The position numbers and the translations under genes are program-made. A stretch of DNA of 40,023 nucleotides from Nemertoderma westbladi (lineage: Eukaryota > Xenacoelomorpha > Nemertodermatida > Nemertodermatidae), in assembly GCA_032718475.1 (NCBI GenBank), contig JAUCBJ010000914.1, forward strand, positions 1-40,023. Reading direction: 5' to 3'. Below the pieces are notes generated by a model. That model made no database searches. It was not told where the DNA came from and was given only the letters and a program-made list of their open reading frames with translations. Position 1 is the stretch's first letter. Each line of letters opens with the position of its first letter. Below, piece by piece: positions 33,314 through 40,023 of this stretch.

Positions 33314-36300
33314 GTAAGTAAAGTTATATTGTTTCTTCTTCTGTCTACAGTAATTTGTTATGTTGTAGGCCTACTGTACAAATTATTTTAATGTAGGCCT
33401 ATTATTTCTGTAATTTTAGAGTTGCAGGCTTAATTTCATTTGTTTTAATAGACAATAATTAATTAGGCATATTGACACTGAGTGATAATTTAACAATAGG
33501 CCTATTTATTTGATATTGGCATGAATAAATATTTATTTTGTAAAAGATTGGCCTAGTCTACATTAATTATCACGGAACAATACTGCACGTTGAAAATTTT
33601 ACATGAATTTTACATAGAGATGCTGCGCTCAGCGGGGATTTTTGAAATGCTGGTGAAGCTTTGGAAATTAATGGTGTAGCTTTGGACCAAGGCTGCAAGG
33701 CGGTTTACATAGGCTTTTTTCACATGGCGCGTCGTTCGGCGCTTTATTCTAACCAAAACAGTAAACGAAATCGTGTAACAATATTATTTTTGCGTTATTA
33801 GACACAATTTACTGAAGTATAATGTTATTTATCTTGTAAGTGAAAGTTTTTAAGTACGGTATTCTTCCGGACAAGAAAATAATTTATTTAACTTTACAGG
33901 ATAACTTCGGACACGGTGGTCACTATGACGACCACCACCACGACATGGAATGCCCGACAAAGACATTGCTGTGCGACTCGGGCGAGCAGTGCATAGTCTC
34001 GTCTCGGAGATGCGACTCACAGAGAACCCTAGACTGCGCGGACGGATCGGACGAATTATCGTGAGTTTCGGTTACTTTTTATTGCAAATCAAAGTTCTTT
34101 ATATCAAAATAGTAAAAGATTTTAATGTAAAAACAATAAATTAAATAACGAGTTTTACTTTACTTTAGGTGCCCCGGAAGGGGTGGGTGTTCAGACAGAG
34201 ACGAGTTCAGTTGCGGTGACCCCAACGATTGCGTTAAAGACTATCAACTCTGTAACCAGTTTATTGACTGTATCGACTCCTCTGATGAACTCAACTGCAG
34301 ACCAGGTAACTAACCAAAACAATAAACTTATTTCCCTCTTTAATTTAGCCTTTTTTTCTCTTCGATTAAAGGTAACTGCTAATAATTTGTTTGTTTCTCA
34401 GGTCCCAATCCTAACGACCCCCACCACCCCAGTAACATGGTCGGCCATGGCCACGGGTTACACGGTGGCGTCGGGAACTTGTACGGCGGCGTTGGTGGCG
34501 TGTATGGCGGCGTTGGTGGCGTGTATGGCGGCGTTGGTGGAATAGGAGGTGTTGGTGTTGGCGGCATTCATGGTGGTATCGGTGGAATCGGTGTTGGTGG
34601 AATTGGAGGTGTTGGTGGAATCGGTGTTGGCGGCATTCATGGCGGCGTTGGTGGAATCGGTGTTGGTGGAATTGGAGGTGTTGGTGGAATCGGTGTTGGC
34701 GGCATTCATGGTGGTGTTGGTGGAATCGGTGTTGGTGGAATCGGTGTTGGCGGCATTCATGGTGGTGCCGTTCATGGTGTTGGTGGAGCGGCTATCGTTG
34801 GCGGTGCTGGTGGAGCGGTGTACGGTGGAGCTGGTGGAGCCGTGTACGGTGGAGCTGGTGCCGCTGATATTTACGGTGGATCACCGATCGGCGATGTCTA
34901 CGGTGCGGCCCCGGTAGCGGAGACAGTGAATGTCCCGGTGAGTGTTCCGATCTGTTTAAAGTTACTAAATACATTCCCCAATAATATTGCGCGGCCTTTT
35001 GGACTTTAACATTTCTCATTATTTTCCGCAGAACTTTGTAGCTCAACCGACACCAAACTTCGCGCCGCAACCGCAGTTTGTTCCCCAGCAACCGATCGTA
35101 CAACCCGCTCAACCGATCGTGCACCAGGCGCCCATCCAACAGGTCGCGTACCAACAGGTCCCTAACCTTAGTCCCCCGTCCCACGTTAGTGAACCAGAAT
35201 AAATTTAAATTTAAGTTCTCAAGTAATTAAAGTAAATTAAACAAGAGTGTTTAATTAATTAATTAATTTCTTTATTTTTCAGTCTCAACTCCCCCCCGCC
35301 CCCCTTCAATCCGGACCGCAATCCGGACCCGGACGCAACGCGGTCAACCCGGACTGTCGGTCGGACCAGTTCGCCTGCGCGTCGCTCACGCAGTGCCTCC
35401 CGCTGTCGCAGCGCTGCGACTCGGACGTCCAGTGCCACGACTCGAGCGACGAGATTGGCTGTCCTCACGCGCGCTGCGACCAGGGCGAGTTCATGTGTCA
35501 CGTGTCTCTCGAGTGCGTGTCGCGTCGGTTCGTATGCGACGGTATCGCAGATTGTAGTGACAACACAGACGAGGACGATGTGAGTAATTGAAAAAATATC
35601 ATCGATCCATCAAATTTGAGTGAATAATCTTATTGAAACATCAAATAAACACCAAATAACATATTCTCGTTGCAGTGCGCGAGCAGTAAACTATGCCAAG
35701 CAGGACTGGAGTTCGCTTGCCACCACTCCGGGGAATGTATTCGTTACGACTACCACTGCGACGGCAACATGGACTGCGTGGACAACAGCGACGAGGTCGA
35801 TTGTCCAGAAAAGATGATCACATGTAACGCGGGTTATCAATTCCAGGTTAGTGAAAACTTATTAATAGTTAATTATAATCATTAAATATTACTAATAGTT
35901 TAATGTTATAAATTAATCCATATTCTCAACTCATTTTATTACAGTGCGGAGACGGAACATGCATCTCCAAGAATTACCGATGCGACGGCGAGATGGACTG
36001 CGTGGACGACTCGGACGAGATCAATTGCGTGGAGAGACTCGGATGCGTCGAGGGCCAGTTCATGTGCACGAACTCCCACGAATGTATCAGCAACAACCTC
36101 ATCTGTGACGGGAGCCAAGATTGTTCGGATAACTCCGATGAAATGCAGAACTGCGCAGTTGGTATGTGAGATATGTGAGGTATCTTGAGCTGAAGGAGTT
36201 ACATAATTAATTGTAGTTGTAGAACCTTGAAGTTCATGAGATTAATTATCCTTTGATTTGTTGCAGAATGCGAATTTGGTGAGTTTAAGTGCGCGGACGG

Positions 36301-39300
36301 GACTTGCATCGCGGACCAGTACTACTGCAACCACGAGTACGATTGTCCGGACAACTCGGATGAGGACGACTGCCACTTCGAGTTCGAGGAGGAGACGCAA
36401 TGCGACGTTAACGACCACTTCGAGTGCGCCAACGGACAGTGTGTCGCTAAGGGTGACTATTGTAACGGACAGTACGACTGCGGGGATCACTCGGATGAAG
36501 TGTAAGTCGCATTAAATAAATAAATTCATACGACATTGTTAGTCCAGAGATCACGCAGCAAGTGAGACATATTTCCAATGCGGTCCCCCGTGAACTTTAC
36601 TCCCCAGAGGAAACTCCAGTACTCATTTATAAGGATGCAAGGCAGAGATGCGGTCCTGCCTAGTCCCTTTAAAGCATTCGTGCCGAAACGAGAAACTATT
36701 CTGGCCCCCATGCGGGGATCGAACCCACGACTAAACATTGGATCCAAGTTGTAATATACTTAGGGGTTTGTTTCTATTCCCCAGTGACTGCTACCCGTAC
36801 AACGACCTAGCGGCCGTCAACCACTACCACCACCATTACCATTGCGAGGAGGACGAATACGCTTGCGCTTCCGGGGATCAGTGCATTCCGGCCCATTACC
36901 ATTGCGACGAGTTTGTTGACTGCGAGGATTACAGTGACGAAGAGAACTGCCACATTAGGGTAAGTTATATATCAAATTAGTTTATTGTTTTGGTTAGATT
37001 CACTACGTAATACCAGAGTTTATTGTTTTGGTTAGATTCACTACGTAATACCAGAGTTTATTGTTTTGGTTTGATTCACTACGTAATACCAGAGTTTATT
37101 GTTTTGGTTAGATTCACTACGTAATATACGTATCTGATAATTCACTAACTTATTGTAAACGATATTATTTTAGGGTGCAGCCCCGGCACCCTCGTTGCCC
37201 GGATGCCACGACGACGAACACACCTGCGACAACGGCGACTGCATCCCCGAGGTCTACCTCTGCGACACGTACGTGGACTGCGCGGACGAGAGCGACGAAT
37301 CGCATTGCGAGTCTCAGCCGGAGGCCGGGCTCGGGGAGTTGGTCGGGGGTGCCGAGTTCGAACCCCAGGTGGAACCGTCCCTACACACCCAGCAGTACGC
37401 GCCCCAACCCGCGCCCCAACCCGCGCATTTCCACATTAACATTCACCAACATACTAATGTAAGTATCTGTTCAACATATTTCAGTATTTTCAGTAGGACC
37501 ATGGACCACCTCGTAGAGTCCCTCGTTGTTAGTGAGCGAGGGGTCCACGGTCCCCATAATGGAGGCCGCATTGCCGACCAGGATGGCGATTGCCAGCCTT
37601 TGCGGGTCAGAGTAAAACGCAGATCCGGATCCGGATTCTACATTTAACATTGTCCCTACCCAAAAATAAAACTAACCTGTTCTATTGACTTTAGTTTATT
37701 GTTTTGGTTAAAATACCGTGCCACTGTAATCTGCTCCTTTCCCTAAATTGATATTTCGGAATGCGGATCCGGATCCGCGTTTTACACCTACCCAGCCTTT
37801 GCAGGAGGAAGCAGTGAGATCGGTCATCCTGGGTAACAAAGTGGAGTCTTGCCCCGATCTCCTTCAGGAACTCGGATGTTTCAAGGCCGGGGCGGCCCAA
37901 GGTCTCGTAGGCTACCGGATGGGAGAGGTAGCCCCGGTCCATGAGTTCCTGGTACTTGCGGATAGAGTTACCGCTTCCTCCTGCAGTGCGGCCTACGGCG
38001 GATAGCGTCTGGGCGAGGTGGCTGGGCGCCAGTGGGTCCGCCACCGTCGCGTCCCACGTGAGGAACCGCCCGCGGCTCCACGGGACCAGGGGGTGACGCC
38101 ATTTACTCGCTTACAATCCCCTCTACACAAGCCTAGTGGCTCAAGTGTAACAGGGACGCCGCAGCTGATAGCGCCCGGCGCACAATGTCGTTCAACTCGA
38201 GTAATTTGTTATTTTATTTTAGGCTGGCGCCCAGAACGGACAGAAACCGACATATTCAGCCGACTTGTATGAACCACTCCCCTACAAACCTTACCAGGAA
38301 ACCCAACCATACAACAACCAACCCTACTACGAACAAACCGCCTACAACCAAGGCGAGTCCCCATTGGGGCCGTCTAGAAACCCCTAACGAAGAACAGTAC
38401 ACCCCCGAAGCAGCCCCTAACAACCAGCAGTCCCAACCCCAAGCTCAGTATCAGCCAGCGCAGCCTCAGTTCAAACCCCAACAACCTCAACCTCAGTTCA
38501 AACCCCAGCCAGAACCCCAACCTCAGTACCAACCTCAACCTCAGTTCCAACCCCAACAACCTCAACCTCAGTACCAACCCCAACAACCTCAACCTCAGTT
38601 CAAACCCCAGCCAGAACCCCAAGCTCAGTACCAACCCCAAGCTCAGTACCAACCCCAAGCTCAGTACCAACCCCAAGCTCAGTACCAACCCCAGCCGGCT
38701 GAATACCCTGAACCACAACCATCGTCAAACACCCAGTACCAATCCGCGTACTACAACCCCAATGAGTACCAACCGGAACCTAGTCGCCATCACCTGCCGT
38801 ATCCGCAGCCACAAACCGGTTACAATATGCATCAACATTCAACCAACACCGCTAAAAACGTGGTAAGTTATTTTATTTTACACATTAATAATAATAATAA
38901 ATAATTTTATACTCCGAATTAAACTTATTAATTAATAAATAATATATAATATTCTCGAACACTTACCAATAACAAAAATTTAAACAAATGCAGTATCTTT
39001 AAAATTTCAAAAAATTCTAGCTAGTCTAGCTAGTAAATAACACTAGCTACCCCTAAAAAAATATCTCTAACTAATGTTCTAGAACATTCACCAATATCAA
39101 AAAAGCACTAAAAAGCTGCTATCAGGAACCGCAGTCCCGCACAATTCGGTCCCGGACAATTCGGTCCCGGACAATTCGGTCCCGGACAATTCGGTCCCGG
39201 ACAATTCGGTCCCGAACAATTCGGTCCCGGACAATTCGGTCCCGGACAATTCGGTCCCGGACAATTCGGTCCCGGACAATTCGGTCCCGCACAATTCGGT

Positions 39301-39723
39301 CACATTTATTTAGTGTTTTGGGGCCGAATTGTCCGGGACCGAATTGTCCTACATCCCACTATATCGCTCTTTATTTTAAGAATAAAATTACGTAAACGTC
39401 TTCCCCGAAACACTTTATTAAAAGCTAACGCTCGGCAAATAAAATTCCTCGATAATAGTGAAATAAAGTTCCACTTTTTCCCCCTAATTACTATAAATAA
39501 ATCTTATATAATAGAACAATATAATAATAGCATTATTATTATTCCATGATAGATTCAGCAGAAGGTATTCTATGGTAATCTGCAGCCGTGCAGTGCTAGA
39601 GGCGCTACCGGTGTCTACCAATGTCCTGGAGTTACCGAGAGACACCAGTGCTGTTTCCCATGCGATGACGTAGTTGATTGCGCCGTAACTATGTACGACG
39701 AAGTTTACTGCAGGGATGCGTGA
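33134..39723 (+). CDS. Secreted mosaic protein with eleven LDL-receptor class A modules
   Basis: Thirteen exons: 33134-33313, 33900-34060, 34169-34305, 34402-34937, 35032-35184, 35283-35579, 35676-35846, 35945-36161, 36267-36501, 36785-36959, 37174-37458, 38223-38862, 39562-39723. All have AG/GT borders and phases agree. Order in about 1,115 residues: signal peptide; His/Asp-rich linker; LDLa 1-2; Gly/Val/Ile/His block (about 160-338); Pro/Gln linker; LDLa 3-11; Pro/Gln linker; Tyr/Gln/Pro repeats; Cys-rich tail. No transmembrane segment, EGF or YWTD propeller is seen, so it is not an endocytic LDL receptor. A secreted matrix, coat, cuticle or adhesive protein is inferred. As written, one extra C at 38,381-38,384 causes a stop after about 903 residues. 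The 1,115 count assumes three C there. I do not recognise a named orthologue. Confidence 0.85.
33900..34060 (+). CDS. LDLa gene exon 2: His/Asp linker and LDLa 1
   Basis: Starts DNFGHGGHYDDHHHD, a potentially metal-binding stretch, then the first five Cys of LDLa 1 with ADGSDE. The sixth Cys is the first full codon of exon 3. Confidence 0.88.
34169..34305 (+). CDS. LDLa gene exon 3: LDLa 2
   Basis: Completes LDLa 1, then carries a full six-Cys LDLa 2 with the calcium-site signature IDSSDELNC. Phase 2 in, phase 1 out. Confidence 0.88.
34402..34937 (+). CDS. LDLa gene exon 4: Gly-rich repeat block
   Basis: About 178 residues dominated by Gly, Val, Ile, His and later Ala/Tyr. The unit GGIGVGGIHGGVGG is repeated. 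A 69-bp (23-residue) DNA repeat is recognisable from about 34,617. It ends AADIYGGSPIGDVYG. The composition resembles elastic, silk-like or cuticle matrix blocks. Confidence 0.88.
35032..35184 (+). CDS. LDLa gene exon 5: Pro/Gln-rich linker
   Basis: Fifty-one codons, phase 0 to 0, rich in Gln, Pro and Val (QPIVQPAQPIVHQ). The donor is GTTAGT. Without splicing, the frame continues five residues (VSEPE) to a stop at 35,200-35,202, a possible short isoform containing only LDLa 1-2 and the Gly block. Confidence 0.85.
35283..35579 (+). CDS. LDLa gene exon 6: LDLa 3 and most of LDLa 4
   Basis: Starts with a Pro/Gly/Gln linker (LQSGPQSGPGRN). LDLa 3 carries HDSSDEIGC. LDLa 4 lacks only its last Cys, which begins exon 7. 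Confidence 0.9.
35676..35846 (+). CDS. LDLa gene exon 7: LDLa 5 and start of LDLa 6
   Basis: The first codon supplies the last Cys of LDLa 4. LDLa 5 is complete (VDNSDEVDC). The exon ends inside LDLa 6 after CNAGYQFQ. Confidence 0.9.
35945..36161 (+). CDS. LDLa gene exon 8: LDLa 6 remainder and LDLa 7
   Basis: CGDGTCISKNYRCDG completes LDLa 6 with VDDSDEINC. LDLa 7 ends SDNSDEMQNC, with one extra residue before the last Cys. Donor GTATGT. Confidence 0.9.
36267..36501 (+). CDS. LDLa gene exon 9: LDLa 8 and most of LDLa 9
   Basis: LDLa 8 has PDNSDEDDC, followed by an acidic spacer HFEFEEETQ. LDLa 9 runs to GDHSDEV, its last Cys being in exon 10. Confidence 0.9.
36535..36735 (-). mobile_element. 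tRNA-derived SINE in LDLa intron 9
   Basis: On the minus strand, GTGGGTTCGATCCCCGC (36,712-36,728) is a good pol III B box / T-arm, followed by about 180 bp of unrelated body. The tRNA 5' half with the A box is not evident, so the copy is 5' truncated or diverged. Confidence 0.65.
36785..36959 (+). CDS. LDLa gene exon 10: His-rich spacer and LDLa 10
   Basis: Completes LDLa 9, then a linker with NHYHHHYH (possible metal binding), then a full LDLa 10 (EDYSDEENC). Donor GTAAGT. Confidence 0.9.
36979..37130. repeat. 38-bp tandem repeat, four copies, LDLa intron 10
   Basis: Units start at 36,979, 37,017, 37,055 and 37,093, each AGTTTATTGTTTTGGTTAGA followed by TTCACTACGTAATACC. They are almost identical; the third has GGTTTGATT. 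Confidence 0.93.
37174..37458 (+). CDS. LDLa gene exon 11: LDLa 11 and Pro/Gln linker
   Basis: LDLa 11 carries ADESDESHC. A Glu/Gly/Pro segment follows, then APQPAPQPAHFHINIHQHTN. Donor GTAAGT at 37,459. Confidence 0.88.
37496..38175 (-). pseudogene. LINE ORF2 3'-end fragment in LDLa intron 11
   Basis: Minus-strand reading gives PLVPWSRGRFLTWDATVADP, LAPSHLAQTLSAV and YETLGRPGLETSEFLKEIG, then FLLQRL. After an insertion it resumes with LAIAILVGNAASIMGTV. This is the conserved segment C-terminal to the reverse transcriptase of many animal non-LTR elements. It is split by a 190-bp MITE at 37,604-37,793, so it is dead. Confidence 0.8.
37604..37793. mobile_element. 190-bp MITE with perfect 9-bp target duplication
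   Basis: Ends GGGTCAGAGTAAAACGC and, inverted, GGGTAGGTGTAAAACGC, continuing into GGATCCGGATCCG-like palindromes. AGCCTTTGC flanks both sides (37,595-37,603 and 37,794-37,802). A 9-bp duplication suggests a MULE/MuDR-type source. Confidence 0.85.
38223..38862 (+). CDS. LDLa gene exon 12: Tyr/Gln/Pro repeat domain, with frameshift
   Basis: Phase 0 from acceptor TTTTATTTTAG. The first 54 codons (AGAQNGQKPTYSADLYEPLP...) then hit TAA at 38,385. One base over, the frame is open to the donor at 38,863, with hexapeptide repeats such as QPQAQY and QPQFKP. Removing one C from CCCC at 38,381-38,384 joins both parts as ...SRNPNEEQYTP. The Tyr-rich, Lys-poor repeats resemble matrix or adhesive blocks. 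This is either a sequencing error or a truncating allele. Confidence 0.8.
38863..39119 (+). other. LDLa intron 12, first part
   Basis: AT-rich, with a small CTAGCTAG cluster near 39,019-39,035. No exon seen. Confidence 0.5.
39120..39350. repeat. 15-bp minisatellite with an inverted tail
   Basis: About 11 copies of GGACAATTCGGTCCC at 39,137-39,301. Then about two units in reverse orientation (GGGACCGAATTGTCC, 39,322-39,350) follow after a 20-bp spacer. The array could fold back on itself. Confidence 0.9.
39562..39723 (+). CDS. LDLa gene exon 13: Cys-rich C-terminus
   Basis: Acceptor GATTCAGCAG; a tandem CAGCAG allows one extra Gln. Fifty-three codons in phase 0 to TGA at 39,721-39,723, with seven Cys (QPCSARGATG...HQCCFPCDDVVDC). 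It agrees in phase with exon 12 only in the repeat-domain frame. I do not recognise the fold. Confidence 0.75.
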   Translation, partial: KVFYGNLQPCSARGATGVYQCPGVTERHQCCFPCDDVVDCAVTMYDEVYCRDA

Positions 39724-39837
39724 TTACGGATGACAATCAGATGACACTTCCGGTTGAAACACTAACTATAAATTAACTGGTTTAATTATTAATGTGCTAT
39801 TATTAGAAGTCACAAATAGATATTTATACAATTAATG

Positions 39838-39851
39838 AATAAATTAATAAA
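39838..39851 (+). promoter_or_regulatory. Tandem polyadenylation signals of the LDLa gene
   Basis: AATAAA at 39,838-39,843 and 39,846-39,851, about 115-125 bp after the stop codon. Confidence 0.55.
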
Positions 39852-40023
39852 TTTGTAACAAATCCATTTTAATACAACATCATATAACAGGCGGTAGTTT
39901 GCAATGCTGCCAGCCAAACAACTCATTTATTATTGTTTTGATTATAATAACAACTATAACGTGATTATTACATAAACATTGATAGTTCGTCGAGAAAGGA
40001 ATCACATCCCCCCCTCACATCCC

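Noticed and set aside
34458-34917. Asn/Thr/Ser-rich minus ORF and second plus ORF over the Gly-rich exon
   Set aside because: Shadows of the repetitive Gly/Val/Ile exon; only the frame used agrees with flanking exon phases.
38356-38376. A micro-intron that would repair the exon 12 frame
   Set aside because: About 22 nt between GT and AG is far below any normal animal intron; one miscounted C is simpler.
38374-38718. Leu-rich minus ORF opposite the Tyr/Gln/Pro exon
   Set aside because: Antisense shadow of CAG/CAA/CCC codon repeats.
39097-39303. Repeat protein ORF on the minus strand (SGTEL repeats)
   Set aside because: Translation of a 15-bp minisatellite in an intron, with no other support.

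Overview
This is nuclear DNA from a metazoan, probably a marine invertebrate. The evidence is split genes with GT-AG introns, AT-rich introns, abundant transposon debris and animal-specific protein families (Cys-loop receptor, FRS2-type docking protein, LDL-receptor class A modules). I cannot assign a phylum from the sequence.

Layout. Positions 1-1.8 kb are mostly non-coding, with one weak minus-strand exon candidate. From about 1.8 to 15.3 kb runs a 13.5 kb satellite-like tandem array of 19-25 bp monomers with kilobase-scale higher-order repeats. It is open in all six frames but is not a gene. At 15,732-15,938 (+) lies the last exon (TM4) of a glycine/GABA-receptor-like chloride channel, so the satellite probably sits in that gene's last intron.

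Convergent to it, from 24,578 down to 16,180 on the minus strand, is a four-exon gene for a short FRS2/FRS3-like adaptor. It has a myristoylation-type N-terminus, an IRS-type PTB domain split over exons 1-2, two YxN Grb2-type sites in exon 3, and a tail ending close to the vertebrate FRS2 terminus. The exon 3-4 junction is in phase without adjustment; the exon 2 donor was chosen for phase. Intron 2 carries a 3.5 kb foldback element (two inverted arms of 40-bp tandem repeats around a BED-like zinc-finger ORF) and a dead non-LTR retrotransposon. A second element with long terminal inverted repeats (24,631-27,496) begins about 50 bp upstream of the start codon.

From 27.5 to 33.0 kb I see no gene. 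The region holds palindromic and inverted-repeat elements, minisatellites and homopolymers.

From 33,134 to 39,723 (+) a 13-exon gene encodes a secreted mosaic protein: signal peptide, a His/Asp-rich linker, eleven complete LDL-receptor class A modules, a Gly/Val/Ile/His-rich block, Pro/Gln-rich linkers, a Tyr/Gln/Pro repeat domain and a Cys-rich C-terminal exon. Ten exons up to the Tyr/Gln/Pro exon, and the junction to the last exon, join in consistent phase. One extra C in a CCCC run at 38,381-38,384 breaks the frame in exon 12. Its introns hold a tRNA-derived SINE, a LINE tail and, inside the LINE, a MITE with a perfect 9-bp target duplication. The gene looks structural or adhesive and appears unrelated in function to the signalling genes beside it.
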